The notes under the pieces were generated by a model. That model did not search any database. It was given only the letters and a program-made list of their open reading frames with translations, and was not told where the DNA came from. A stretch of 64,000 nucleotides of DNA, taken from Lentibacillus daqui (GTDB lineage: Bacteria > Bacillota > Bacilli > Bacillales > Amphibacillaceae). Of this stretch, positions 44,267 to 53,556 are shown in pieces. The stretch is from NCBI RefSeq assembly GCF_027186265.1, contig NZ_CP114176.1, forward strand, positions 1,674,001-1,738,000, written 5' to 3'. Position numbers and translations under genes: made by a program. Positions within the stretch are counted from its first letter, which is position 1. Each line of letters begins with the position of its first letter.

Positions 44267-45952
44267 TCACGAAGAGGCTGGGACATAACTAGCCAAAAAT
44301 AGTAAATAAAAAGGTTCCAAGCAAATCAAAAGTTTGCTTGGAACCTTTTTTGTGGAGTTGTTTCTATCTTCCGGTACTAATTTACTGTTCGTGGCGGTGT
44401 ACTTTCTCAAGTTCACCGCCATCAATGCAATTCCTAATTCATTTTTCACTTTCTGTTTTCCTCTAACGGAAAAACGAGTGAAACGCAAATTAGCCTTCAG
44501 AAAGCCGAACGCTGGTTCTACATCGATTTTACGTTTTCCGTAAATTTCACCAGTTTTCTCGTCTGAAAGCTTCGCACGTACATATTCTTTTTGGGATTCC
44601 CACTTTTCATTAATGTAGACTCTTCGGTTGTTCCCTTCTTTTGCTTTCGTGCATAAATCGCGGAGTGGACAGCCCGAACAGTGCTCACATTCGTACACTT
44701 TAAATTCACGGGTGAATCCGTACCTGTCTGTTCGTTTGGAATGATGGCTAAATCGTACTTTCCGTCCATTTGGGCACAGAAAAGTATCTTCGTCCTCATT
44801 ATAATCCCAATTATCTACATGAAAAGCGTTGTCCTTATGCTTCTTTTTCTTCTCCTTTCGATATTGATTGTATGTAATAAGTGGCGTTCGATTTCGGTTC
44901 TCGATGATATCTTCATAATTCTGTTCACTGCCATATCCGGCATCCGCGACAACGTGTTCCGGCAGTTCGAAAAAGTTTTCTTCAATCGAGTCGAGAAAAG
45001 GAATTAAGGTGCGTGTATCCGTCGGGTTTGGGAAAACATCGTAAGCGAGCGCGTATTGACCTTCCGTTGCAATCTGGACATTGTAACCAGCTTTCAATTG
45101 ACCGTTCTTCATGTAGTCATCCTTCATGCGCATAAACGTCGCATCTGGATCCGTTTTTGAGTAACTATTGCGATCACCAAAAATCTCCATATCGTTTTGA
45201 TACTTTTGTTTACGGTTGATGAAATCGGTAAATTTCTTGCGAGCTTGTTTTGGAAATTTACGTTCGGAACGGATTTTCTTTCGTTCGCTACCAACCTCAC
45301 AAGCTTCGATTTTTTTATCGTATTCCTCAACCTTTTCATCTAACTTTTCGACTACTTCTCCCATTTCTTTAACGGAAAGTTCCTCTTCTGTTTCTCGCTC
45401 TATTGCCGGGATGATCTCCTTCTCCAACAGCTCATCATACAGTTGATTGGACTTTTCGATTAGCTTATCACTATATTTTTCAACGGATTTCCGCCACACA
45501 AAGGTGAACTTATTGGCGTTCGCTTCAATTTTTGTACCATCAATAAAAATGGCTTCCTCTTCAATCAATTCCTTTTCCACAAGCTGATTCCGGAACTGGA
45601 CAAAGCATTCACGCAATAACTTTTCGCTGTGTGGATTAGAACGGAATCGATTGATCGTGCGATAGCTGGGTTCATGTCCTTGAGCCAACCACATCATGCG
45701 GATACTATCCTGTAATAAAGCTTCTATTTTACGACCAGAAAACACGGATTGCGTATACCCACACAAAATGACTTTCAACATCATGCGAGGATGGTACGCA
45801 GGACGGCCGGTTTGTCGTATAAAGTCATCGAAAACCTCTTCAGGAATACTCTCGACAAGATCATTGATCGCAAAAGCAATATCATTCTCTTTCAATTTAA
45901 TTTCTAAATCTAGCGGCAAAACTACCTGATTCATGGTATAATGTTTAAACAT
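44267..45952 (-). CDS. IS1182 family transposase
   Basis: 561 residues. The N-terminal DUF772-type region with HPRMMLKVILCGYTQSVFSGRKIE leads into a DDE catalytic core with FIDGTKIEANANKF and VVADAGYGSEQNYE. A cysteine-rich insertion (CEHCSGCPLRDLC) is typical of the family. The frame is intact, so it may be active. The last residues are encoded by the 3' end hairpin and terminal repeat. It is antisense to both neighbours. The right end hairpin may limit transcription into dinB. Confidence 0.95.
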   Translation of the reverse strand: MFKHYTMNQVVLPLDLEIKLKENDIAFAINDLVESIPEEVFDDFIRQTGRPAYHPRMMLKVILCGYTQSVFSGRKIEALLQDSIRMMWLAQGHEPSYRTINRFRSNPHSEKLLRECFVQFRNQLVEKELIEEEAIFIDGTKIEANANKFTFVWRKSVEKYSDKLIEKSNQLYDELLEKEIIPAIERETEEELSVKEMGEVVEKLDEKVEEYDKKIEACEVGSERKKIRSERKFPKQARKKFTDFINRKQKYQNDMEIFGDRNSYSKTDPDATFMRMKDDYMKNGQLKAGYNVQIATEGQYALAYDVFPNPTDTRTLIPFLDSIEENFFELPEHVVADAGYGSEQNYEDIIENRNRTPLITYNQYRKEKKKKHKDNAFHVDNWDYNEDEDTFLCPNGRKVRFSHHSKRTDRYGFTREFKVYECEHCSGCPLRDLCTKAKEGNNRRVYINEKWESQKEYVRAKLSDEKTGEIYGKRKIDVEPAFGFLKANLRFTRFSVRGKQKVKNELGIALMAVNLRKYTATNSKLVPEDRNNSTKKVPSKLLICLEPFYLLFLASYVPASS

Positions 45953-46114
45953 AAGGACACCTCCATAAATTATTGTGTAGTTACTTTAATTTTATCAAAG
46001 GGTGTCCTTTTTGTTTACTAAAATAATGTCAAAAAAGGCGTGGGGCCTACACTTTTTTAGTGTAAGCTCCTACGCCTTAATTTTTATTTACTGGAGTTTT
46101 GTCCCAGCCTCTTC
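44271..46114 (-). mobile_element. IS1182-family insertion sequence (complete)
   Basis: The ends are inverted repeats: GAAGAGGCTGGGACA at 44271-44285 and its complement TGTCCCAGCCTCTTC at 46100-46114, with similarity extending inwards (AGTAAATAAAAA). Total 1,844 bp, usual for the family. Hairpins lie inside both ends: AAAAAGGTTCCAAGCAAA (44308) with its complement, and AAGGCGT...ACGCCTT near 46036. I see no target-site duplication in the flanks. It lies between yqjE and dinB. Confidence 0.92.
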
Positions 46115-46128
46115 ATATATGTTATAAT
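46099..46128 (+). promoter_or_regulatory. Candidate hybrid promoter of dinB using the IS end
   Basis: TATAAT (46123-46128) lies 8 bp outside the IS. The right terminal repeat supplies TTGTCC (46099-46104, 4 of 6 to TTGACA) at an 18-bp spacer. Start codon of dinB is 33 bp downstream. Confidence 0.5.
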
Positions 46129-46161
46129 GTTAGAAACAACAGTTCGCAAAGGGTGGATAAC

Positions 46162-47409
46162 ATGTCTCAATGGTATCCGAAAAACGGACGGGTAATTTTC
46201 CATATTGATATGAATTGTTTTTATGCATCAGTTGAAATGGCTTATAATCCTAAGCTAAAAGGGAAACCGCTGGCAATTGCCGGAAATCCTGAGGAACGAA
46301 AAGGAATTGTGGTAACCAGCAGTTACGAGGCCAGGGAAAAAGGGGTTAAAACAACGATGACATTGTGGCAGGCACGCAAACTATGTCCCAATTTGATTGT
46401 CATGAGACCTAATTTTGATCGATATCGAACCGCTTCAACGGAAATGTTTAAAATGCTTGCTGCAATCACCCCGTTCGTACAACCGGTCTCCATTGACGAA
46501 GGTTATATGGATATTACGGAATGCGAACAGCTTGGCGATCCGATTACGATTGCCGAAAAATTGCAGAAACAAATCAAAAACGAGCTGGATTTACCTTGCA
46601 GCATTGGCATTGCGCCAAATAAATTTTTGGCAAAAATGGCCTCCGATATGAAAAAGCCAATGGGGATTACCATTCTTCGTAAGCGTGATCTTCCTCAGAA
46701 GTTATGGCCACTTCCAGTTGGTGAAATGTATGGCGTTGGGGAAAAAACAGCCCGTAAATTAAACGCGATTGATGTCATAACCATTGGTGATTTGGCCCGT
46801 CATGATGTATACCAGCTTAAACAGGTTTTGGGAATTAATGGAGAACGATTACAAAACCGGGCTAATGGCGTGGATCCAAGACCGGTTGATCCAGATGCTG
46901 TTAATGAGTTTAAAAGCATTGGCAGTTCACAAACATTACCTGAAGATACGACCGATGAAACAGAAATCCGTAAACTGATGCACCAGCTTGCTGAAAATGT
47001 GGAACGCAGGATGAGACGAAAACAGGCAGCAGGAAGCAGTGTTCAAATCATGATTCGCTATCATGACCGCAAAACAATTACCAGAAGCAAAAAACTGCAA
47101 ACATATATTGAGACAAAAGAGGATATTCTTCAAGCTGCCAATGAATTATTTCAAAAACACTGGAATTTGGAGCCAATCCGTTTGCTTGGTATAACGGTTC
47201 AGGATGTGGATGAGAAACAAAATATCGCCTACCAACTGGATTTATTCACGTATGAGCAGGAAGCGGAAAAGGAAAAGCTCAATAAGGCAATTGATGAATT
47301 AACCACAAAATACGGCAAAAACCCATTTAGGAAGTTGACGAATCTTGAAAAGGATGAACAACCACATACAAGTTTTCAAAAGGATTTTCTGGATGATTAC
47401 AAGAGATAA
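46162..47409 (+). CDS. dinB: DNA polymerase IV (YqjH type)
   Basis: 415 residues (B. subtilis YqjH 414). A Y-family translesion polymerase with catalytic D16 in FHIDMNCFYASVE and D112/E113 in SIDEGYMD, fingers with YEAREKGVKTTM, a helix-hairpin-helix thumb (VGEMYGVGEKTARKL) and a little-finger domain. A beta-clamp binding motif QLDLF lies near residue 358. ATG 46162 follows AAAGGGTGG. An upstream in-frame ATG at 46099 lies within the IS end and is rejected. A terminator follows. Confidence 0.96.
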   Translation: MSQWYPKNGRVIFHIDMNCFYASVEMAYNPKLKGKPLAIAGNPEERKGIVVTSSYEAREKGVKTTMTLWQARKLCPNLIVMRPNFDRYRTASTEMFKMLAAITPFVQPVSIDEGYMDITECEQLGDPITIAEKLQKQIKNELDLPCSIGIAPNKFLAKMASDMKKPMGITILRKRDLPQKLWPLPVGEMYGVGEKTARKLNAIDVITIGDLARHDVYQLKQVLGINGERLQNRANGVDPRPVDPDAVNEFKSIGSSQTLPEDTTDETEIRKLMHQLAENVERRMRRKQAAGSSVQIMIRYHDRKTITRSKKLQTYIETKEDILQAANELFQKHWNLEPIRLLGITVQDVDEKQNIAYQLDLFTYEQEAEKEKLNKAIDELTTKYGKNPFRKLTNLEKDEQPHTSFQKDFLDDYKR

Positions 47410-47411
47410 GT

Positions 47412-47445
47412 GCTCACATCATTATGTATGGTGTGGGCTTTTTTG
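47412..47445 (+). terminator. Terminator of dinB
   Basis: GCTCACATCAT (47412-47422) pairs with ATGGTGTGGGC (47428-47438), two G-T pairs, then TTTTTTG. Confidence 0.85.
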
Positions 47446-47487
47446 TGGGGATCAAGCATAAAATGTATGTGGGCTGCGTATTTTATG

Positions 47488-47516
47488 TTGACAATCCCTA
47501 CCAGTATTGTTAACAT
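47488..47516 (+). promoter_or_regulatory. Sigma-A promoter of the riboswitch operon
   Basis: A perfect TTGACA at 47488-47493, a 17-bp spacer and TAACAT at 47511-47516 (4 of 6). The predicted start near 47523 is about 20 nt upstream of the SAM aptamer. Confidence 0.75.
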
Positions 47517-47540
47517 TAAAATCAATCAACAATTAAAGAT

Positions 47541-47705
47541 TCTTATCAAGAAAGGTGGAGGGACTGGCCCTGTGATACCTGGCAACAGACTGTGGCAGTA
47601 CTGTGCTAATTCCTGTGAACGTGTATGTGTTCAGAAGATAAGAAGGAGCCATATGTGATTAAATGTGGTTTACCCTCTTCTTGTCTTAAAGGAAGAGGAT
47701 TTTTT
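47541..47705 (+). promoter_or_regulatory. SAM-I (S-box) riboswitch with terminator
   Basis: The aptamer (47541-47643) has P1 arms CTTATC (47542-47547) and GATAAG (47637-47642). Between them are the consensus stretches AAGGTGGAGGGACTGGCCC, CCTGGCAAC and GTGCTAATTCCTG. Downstream, CCTCTTC (47674-47680) and GAAGAGG (47692-47698) form a terminator with T6. The 3' P1 strand AGATAAGAAGGAG can instead pair with the terminator's 5' side as an antiterminator. High S-adenosylmethionine should stop transcription; low methionine supply should turn the operon on. Confidence 0.96.
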
Positions 47706-47740
47706 AGCTATTTAATCATAAAAAAAGGGGGAGAAGGAGC

Positions 47741-48937
47741 ATGAACATTAAGGAGCAAAACAATATTCTTGAATCGATTTATTCAGAGCTGGATCAGAAT
47801 TTGGAGGAAATTATCGGTTGGAGAAGGTATATGCACCAACACCCGGAACTTTCATTTCAAGAAGAAAACACTGCTAAATTTATTGAAGAAAAACTGATCG
47901 GATTCGGACTGAAGGTAAGGACAAACATTGGTGGTAATGGACTCATCGGCATTTTGGAAGGAAATCAACCCGGAAAAACAATTGCATTGCGCGCAGATTT
48001 CGATGCCTTGCCGATTGAAGATCAAAAGGATGTACCATATAAATCATTAAACCCTGGTGTCATGCATGCATGCGGTCATGATGGTCATACCGCTGCTTTA
48101 TTGGGAACAGCTAAAACCCTCAGCAAGTATCGCCGGTATATAAATGGTACGATCATCTTCATTTTCCAACCTGCTGAAGAGCTGCCTCCCGGGGGAGCAA
48201 AATATATGATAGAAGAAAATGTACTAGATGGCGTAGACTACGTATTCGCTGCACATCTTGCATCTGACATTCCATTGGGGAAAATTGGTGTAGGGGCAGG
48301 ATATAAAGCAGCTGCAGTCGACAAATTTGAAATTACAATTGAAGGAACTGGAGGCCATGGAGCAAGGCCACATCAATCCAATGATCCGATTGTTATTGGC
48401 AGTGATATTGTCAATGCCTTGCAAAAAATCGTCAGCCGGAGAGTCGATCCATTAAAATCGGCGGTCGTCACGCTTGGTGTGTTTCAGGCGGGAAATGCAT
48501 TTAACGTTATCCCTGAAACTGCACGATTGGAAGGAACGGTACGTACATTTGATGAAAAAGTAAGAACGCAAGTGAGCGAGCAGATTTATTCAATTGTAAA
48601 CGGCATTGCAGCCGGTTTTCAGGCAACAGCGAAAATAGATTATTTATTTGGTTATCCAGCATTGTATAACCATCAAACAGAAACGGAAACAGTCAAAAAG
48701 CTATTAAGTGAAACTTTTTTAGAGAGTTCGGTTGTTGATCTTGAAACAGGCATGGGTGCTGAAGATTTCTCCTACTTTCTATTAGAAAAACCAGGTACAT
48801 ACTTCCGGGTTGGTTCACGAAATGATGATGAAAGCACACATTTCCCACATCATCACCCGAATTTTGATATCGATGAGCGGGCGTTGTTGAATATTGAAAA
48901 GGCATTTACGAAAATTGTTTCTTATTATTTGTTTTAA
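47741..48937 (+). CDS. M20 family amidohydrolase (N-acyl-amino-acid / peptidase D type)
   Basis: 398 residues. Metal ligands appear in HACGHDGHT, the catalytic PAEELPPGGA, AAHLAS, and the C-terminal PHHHPNFDID; the dimerisation domain has GTGGHGARPHQSNDP. These enzymes hydrolyse the amide bond of N-acylated amino acids or related conjugates in the cytoplasm. The usual PAEEGPGGA reads PAEELPPGGA. ATG 47741 follows GGGGGAGAAGGAGC. It is the first gene under the SAM riboswitch and precedes a peptide-type ABC transporter, suggesting hydrolysis of an imported sulfur-containing conjugate. Compare YxeP of B. subtilis, which acts on sulfur compounds. Exact substrate unknown. Confidence 0.9.
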   Translation: MNIKEQNNILESIYSELDQNLEEIIGWRRYMHQHPELSFQEENTAKFIEEKLIGFGLKVRTNIGGNGLIGILEGNQPGKTIALRADFDALPIEDQKDVPYKSLNPGVMHACGHDGHTAALLGTAKTLSKYRRYINGTIIFIFQPAEELPPGGAKYMIEENVLDGVDYVFAAHLASDIPLGKIGVGAGYKAAAVDKFEITIEGTGGHGARPHQSNDPIVIGSDIVNALQKIVSRRVDPLKSAVVTLGVFQAGNAFNVIPETARLEGTVRTFDEKVRTQVSEQIYSIVNGIAAGFQATAKIDYLFGYPALYNHQTETETVKKLLSETFLESSVVDLETGMGAEDFSYFLLEKPGTYFRVGSRNDDESTHFPHHHPNFDIDERALLNIEKAFTKIVSYYLF

Positions 48938-48965
48938 ATATGAGCGATGAACATGGGGGAGTGTG

Positions 48966-50573
48966 ATGAAGGTTTACAAATCATTGCAAATCATATTACG
49001 TTTAATAATCTCATTAGTCATTATTGGTTTAATTGGCTGTTCAAAGGATAGTAACAGTCAGAATGCAGATAAAGAAACAGACGGTACCCCGGTTAAGGGA
49101 GGAGAGCTGAATGTGGCGATCGGATCTGAGCCGGATTCCCTTGACTGGATGTATATTTCTGCGACTGCCACAAGAGACATCGCTTGGAATATGTTTGAAA
49201 CTCTATTTGCCTTAGATCAGGATTTTGGTGCAAAACCAATGATTGCAAAGGACTATAAGCTTAGTGATGACGAAAAGACCTATACTATTCAGTTGCGTAA
49301 AGGGGTGAAATTTCATAATGGCGCCACCGTGACAGCTGATGACGTTGTTGCCTCCATTGAACGTTGGGAAAAAGTATCCTCTGTCGGGAAGATTACTGGT
49401 AAATATATTAAGCGAGTAAAAGCGATTGATGCGTATACGGTTGAAATTAAATTAAAGGAAATTTACCATGCTTTTGTTTCCGATATGACTGCTCCAAAAT
49501 CAGCCTTGATTGTCATACCTGAGGAAATTGCCAACGAAGCAGATGATAAGCCGCTTAAGCAGAACCAGCTTATTGGAACTGGCCCATATCAATTTGAAAA
49601 ATGGGATAAAGGAAATGAAATTGTTTTAACCCGGTTTGATGATTACACAGCTCGTGAAGAAACAGATTGGAATGGTTTAACCGGAGAGAAAGTGGCTTAC
49701 CTTGATAAACTTAATTTTCAAATTGTGAAAGACCCACAAGTAATGGTAAATGGATTAAAGACAGGAATATACGATTATGTTGAAAGCATTCCAGCCGATT
49801 TGTTTGATGTTATTGATGCTAATGCAGAATTAGACCCGGTTACCTACATGAATGGGTATAACATTATTTCAATGGATAAAACAGAGGCTCCGTTTGACGA
49901 TATTAAGGCTCGTCAGGCGCTTCAATACGCATTGGATAAAAAGTCAATTGCTCAGGCTGCATACGGAAATGAACAATTTTATAGTTTTGATGGAGCATTA
50001 TTTGATCCGGAACAAGGGGAACTTTATTCAGATAAAGGAATAGACAACTATTTAGCTTATGACAAGCAGAAAGCAAAAGAACTGCTTAATGAGTCAAATT
50101 ATAATGGGAAGACGCTGACCATTTTATATTCCAATGACACAGCGGAGTATGAGAAGATTGCGCAAATTGCCAAACAACAAATGGAAGAAATAGGATTTAA
50201 GGTGAAGTTAGAACCTTATGAATGGGCGACCTATCTGGAAAAATGGATGGATCCATCGAATTGGGATTTAGTTGTTATTGGTTGGTCTACCCGGTTTTCT
50301 CCTAGTGAACTTGGTATGCTGGAGTTAAATGCGGCAAGAAGCGGCTGGTATACAAGCGAACGCTGGGAAGAATTAATAAATCAGTGGGGAACGGCCAAAT
50401 CAACGGAAGAGAAACAAGAAATTTTAGGTGAAATGAATCAAACCATATATGATGAACTACCATTTATAAAAATTTCTAATGTGAAGCGGTTTGACGCCAA
50501 AAGTAATAAAGTTCGTCATTTGGAGAACTGGGTTGGACCTCGTTTTTGGAACACCTGGAAACAAATGGAGTAG
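48966..50573 (+). CDS. Family-5 ABC transporter substrate-binding lipoprotein, first paralogue
   Basis: 535 residues from ATG 48966. A hydrophobic signal ends in the lipobox LIGC with C25 as the lipid-anchored residue. The mature part is a peptide/nickel/oligopeptide-binding (SBP_bac_5) fold with GGELNVAIGSEPDSLDW and GTGPYQFEKWDKGNEI. It binds substrate outside the membrane for the OppBCDF-type transporter downstream. GTG 48963, one codon earlier, could also be used. It is clearly paralogous to the next gene; a terminator-like stem follows it. Confidence 0.92.
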   Translation: MKVYKSLQIILRLIISLVIIGLIGCSKDSNSQNADKETDGTPVKGGELNVAIGSEPDSLDWMYISATATRDIAWNMFETLFALDQDFGAKPMIAKDYKLSDDEKTYTIQLRKGVKFHNGATVTADDVVASIERWEKVSSVGKITGKYIKRVKAIDAYTVEIKLKEIYHAFVSDMTAPKSALIVIPEEIANEADDKPLKQNQLIGTGPYQFEKWDKGNEIVLTRFDDYTAREETDWNGLTGEKVAYLDKLNFQIVKDPQVMVNGLKTGIYDYVESIPADLFDVIDANAELDPVTYMNGYNIISMDKTEAPFDDIKARQALQYALDKKSIAQAAYGNEQFYSFDGALFDPEQGELYSDKGIDNYLAYDKQKAKELLNESNYNGKTLTILYSNDTAEYEKIAQIAKQQMEEIGFKVKLEPYEWATYLEKWMDPSNWDLVVIGWSTRFSPSELGMLELNAARSGWYTSERWEELINQWGTAKSTEEKQEILGEMNQTIYDELPFIKISNVKRFDAKSNKVRHLENWVGPRFWNTWKQME

Positions 50574-50578
50574 AATGT

Positions 50579-50613
50579 AACGGAGGTCCCGTTTATAACG
50601 GGCTTCCGTTTTA
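50579..50613 (+). terminator. Stem-loop between the two binding-protein genes
   Basis: AACGGA and CCCGTT at 50579-50593 pair with AACGGG and TCCGTT just downstream, followed by TTTTACAT. It may end or attenuate the transcript after the first binding protein. Confidence 0.7.
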
Positions 50614-50787
50614 CATAACTACAAGATAATGACGAAATTTTAGTTCACGTATTAAATTTTAATACATAAGTTAAATGGTGGGATTACTTTTGTTTTTGAA
50701 CCCTAATTGCGAACTCGTTACTGTATATTTTATCGATAAAAGACGCTTTTATACTGTGTGAAAAATATAAAGAGGTATTGGCTTAAA

Positions 50788-50819
50788 AGTACAGAAGAGA
50801 ATAAGTACAGAAGAGAATA
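50788..50819. repeat. Tandem 16-bp direct repeat
   Basis: Two adjacent, identical 16-bp units AGTACAGAAGAGAATA, 65 bp before the start of the second binding-protein gene. Probably a slippage duplication. Confidence 0.9.
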
Positions 50820-50883
50820 AAAAATTATAAGGATGATAGATAGTTTTATAGAATTACTGATAAGGTGTAAATGGGGGATTACC

Positions 50884-52488
50884 GTGAATATCAAAAAATA
50901 TAATCATATTTTTATTGCAATATTAGGTCTGTTTCTAATGAGTGGTCTCATCGGCTGTAGTAAAGATGCCGCTTCAGACGGAAATACAGACTCCGCTAAG
51001 CAAAAACCAACAGAAGGCGGAACATTAAATGTCGCGATATCCGCCGATCCAGACACGATTGACTGGATGTATACAGGGGCCACAGTAACCCGGGATGTAG
51101 GCTGGCATATATTTGAAACACTGTTTGCACTAGATAAAGACTACAAACCTAGACCAATGATTGCGGAGGATTATGAAATAAGTGATGACCAAAAAACCTA
51201 TACAATCAATATTCGTAAAGATGTGAACTTTCACGATGGTTCTGCTGTTACCGCGGATGATGTGGTTGCATCGATTGACCGATGGAGAAAGGTATCTTCT
51301 GTTGGAACTATCGCCAGCGAATACATTGATCAGGTAAAAGCAACAGATGAACATACGGTTGAGATAACGTTAAACCAAGTATATAGCCCACTTTTGGCGG
51401 ATATGGCTGCACCAAAATCGGCGCTTACCATTATCCCGGAGAAGATTGCTAAAGACGCTGGGGAACAACCATTGCAACCAGAGCAACTTGTAGGTACCGG
51501 TCCATTTAAATTTGAAACATGGGACCGCGGAAGTGAAATTGTCCTTGCTAAATTCGAGGATTATTCTGCTCGAGATGAAACCGACTGGGGCGGGTTAACT
51601 GGGAAGAAAGTAGCTTACTTGGATGAAATTAAGTTTCAAATTGTCAAAGATCCACAAGTAATGATTAATGGTTTAAAAACGGATCTATATGATTATGTGC
51701 AACAAGTACCACCGGATTTATATCAAATGGTCGAAAGTGACCCCAAAATGGATCCAGTGTCATATATTAATGGCTACTCAACGATTACACCGAACAAAGC
51801 AAAAGCACCATTTGATGATATAAAGGCACGTAAGGCATTAAACCATGCCCTGGACAAAAAGACCATTGCTGAGGCAACCTATGGAAACGATGAGTTTTAT
51901 CACTTTGATGGCGGATTGTTTGACCCCGAACAAAAGGAATTATATACAGAAGACGGAACAGATGGTTATTTGGCATATGACAAGGACAAAGCGGAACAGC
52001 TCCTAGAGGAATCAAGTTATGATGGAAAGCCAATCACAATCATGTTTAGCAATAGTTATCCTCGTTATGAAAAAATTGCCGAGGTGCTCAAGGAACAATT
52101 AGAAGAAGTCGGATTCAAAGTTGAACTGGAACCATATGAATGGGCAACATATTTGGAAAAATGGCAGGATCCAAAAAATTGGGATCTGGTTGTCGTTGGC
52201 TGGTCAACCCGTTTCTCCCCGAGTGAGCTTGGTATGCTAATTTTAGATACCAATAGTAGCGGCTGGTACAACAGTGATCGTTGGGAAAAATTATTAAATC
52301 AATGGAGCACTGCCAACTCTAGGGAACAGAAGAAGGAGATTTTAGCGAAAATGAACCAGACCGTTAACGAGGAACTTCCGTTTATTAAGGTAGTTAATGA
52401 ATCTACTCTTGATGCCAAAAGCGATAAATTAAAAGACTATGATAGCTGGGTCGGACAACGGTTCTGGAATACTTGGAAGAGTAAGTAA
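50884..52488 (+). CDS. Family-5 ABC transporter substrate-binding lipoprotein, second paralogue
   Basis: 534 residues from GTG 50884, 6-7 nt after GGGGGA. Signal and lipobox end LIGC with C25, the same position as in the first paralogue. The two mature proteins align along their whole length with long identical blocks (for example QIVKDPQVM, SVGWSTRFSPSELGML-like and EPYEWATYLEKW). The upstream in-frame ATG at 50833 would place a polar stretch before the signal and is rejected. Two receptors for one transporter suggest a broad or dual substrate range. Confidence 0.92.
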   Translation: MNIKKYNHIFIAILGLFLMSGLIGCSKDAASDGNTDSAKQKPTEGGTLNVAISADPDTIDWMYTGATVTRDVGWHIFETLFALDKDYKPRPMIAEDYEISDDQKTYTINIRKDVNFHDGSAVTADDVVASIDRWRKVSSVGTIASEYIDQVKATDEHTVEITLNQVYSPLLADMAAPKSALTIIPEKIAKDAGEQPLQPEQLVGTGPFKFETWDRGSEIVLAKFEDYSARDETDWGGLTGKKVAYLDEIKFQIVKDPQVMINGLKTDLYDYVQQVPPDLYQMVESDPKMDPVSYINGYSTITPNKAKAPFDDIKARKALNHALDKKTIAEATYGNDEFYHFDGGLFDPEQKELYTEDGTDGYLAYDKDKAEQLLEESSYDGKPITIMFSNSYPRYEKIAEVLKEQLEEVGFKVELEPYEWATYLEKWQDPKNWDLVVVGWSTRFSPSELGMLILDTNSSGWYNSDRWEKLLNQWSTANSREQKKEILAKMNQTVNEELPFIKVVNESTLDAKSDKLKDYDSWVGQRFWNTWKSK

Positions 52489-52560
52489 ATGATTATGTAG
52501 GAAGCATTGTCATTTTGTATCCCGACGTGCTTCCCTTTTCATTCAAAGGAGGGAAATAAG

Positions 52561-53505
52561 TTGCTTCAGTATACCATACGTCGATTAATATCCATCATAC
52601 CGGTTATGTTTATTGTCAGTATTATTGTTTTTTTAATTGTTCATTTGACACCTGGGAACCCAGCCTTTCTTATTTTGGGGGAAGACAGTTCAGAAGAAAG
52701 CATTGCCCAATTGGAAAGCCAGCTTGGATTAGATAAGCCAATGGTGATCCAGTTCTTTGATTGGATCAAAAACATTGTTACAGGGGATCTTGGACAATCG
52801 GTTTACTCATCGGAACCGGTTTTAAATATTATTATTGGTCATTTTGGCCCAACATTTAGTTTAATGATTCTTTCGTTAATACTCGTTTTACTGATTGCAA
52901 TTCCAACGGCTATTTTTGTTGTATGGAAACGGAAAACGGTTTTGGATCCAATGTTTATTTCGGTGTCACTGCTTGGTGTTTCGATTCCGGAGTTTTGGTT
53001 TGCGATGTTATTAGTACTTGCTTTTGGAGTAGCAATTCCAATTTTCCCTGTTGCCGGATATATCCCAATGGCAGAAGGATTTGGTGATTGGCTATACCAT
53101 CTTTTACTACCTGCTTTTGTGCTGGCAGCTGTTGAAATTGGCCTGATTGCACGGATGCTGCGGGATGGCATGCTTGATTCCGTAAATCAGGATTATACAC
53201 GGACTGCACGTGCTAAAGGTGTCAAAGAAAGCAGGGTGTTAATGAAACATGTGTTTTCCAATGCGTTGATCCCTACAACAACTGTTATCGGTACAACGGT
53301 AGCTGGTTTACTTGGTGGAACGGTGATTTTGGAAACTATGTTCACCATCCCTGGGATTGGTCAGCTCTTAATCGATTCGATCCACCGAAGAGATTACCCG
53401 GTTATTCAAGGAGTTGTCTTATTTATCGCTGCGATATATGTTTTGGTAAATCTGGTGGTCGATTTGCTTTATGCGTTTTTGGACCCAAGAATACGCTACG
53501 ATTAA
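52561..53505 (+). CDS. ABC transporter permease, OppB type
   Basis: 314 residues from TTG 52561, which lies 7 nt after AAAGGAGGG. Six membrane helices; the N-terminal signature MLQYTIRRLISIIPVMFIVS and the cytoplasmic EAA loop with RTARAKGVKESRVLMKHVFSNA are typical of DppB/OppB. It forms the inner-membrane channel with the next permease. The in-frame start at 52507 is before the ribosome-binding site and is not used. Confidence 0.93.
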   Translation: MLQYTIRRLISIIPVMFIVSIIVFLIVHLTPGNPAFLILGEDSSEESIAQLESQLGLDKPMVIQFFDWIKNIVTGDLGQSVYSSEPVLNIIIGHFGPTFSLMILSLILVLLIAIPTAIFVVWKRKTVLDPMFISVSLLGVSIPEFWFAMLLVLAFGVAIPIFPVAGYIPMAEGFGDWLYHLLLPAFVLAAVEIGLIARMLRDGMLDSVNQDYTRTARAKGVKESRVLMKHVFSNALIPTTTVIGTTVAGLLGGTVILETMFTIPGIGQLLIDSIHRRDYPVIQGVVLFIAAIYVLVNLVVDLLYAFLDPRIRYD

Positions 53506-53556
53506 ACCGGAACTATTTGTTGAAATGGGATCAAAATCAAAAAGGGGTTTTCAACC

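Larger units (their letters stand above)
50574..50883. other. 310-bp intergenic region between the two binding-protein genes
   Basis: Contains the stem-loop at its left end and a perfect tandem duplication of AGTACAGAAGAGAATA at 50788-50803 and 50804-50819. A TATACT (50750-50755) has no convincing -35. No second SAM aptamer is visible here. No coding sequence. Confidence 0.6.

Noticed and set aside
44671..44799. Forward and reverse shadow frames inside the transposase
   Set aside because: They lie out of frame within an intact 561-residue transposase and have no ribosome-binding site.
44256..46130. Target-site duplication of the IS1182 element
   Set aside because: The bases outside the inverted repeats (TTTCAC and ATATAT) do not match.
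47410..47658. 82-codon reading frame between dinB and the amidohydrolase
   Set aside because: It covers the dinB terminator and the SAM aptamer; the DNA is explained by RNA structure.
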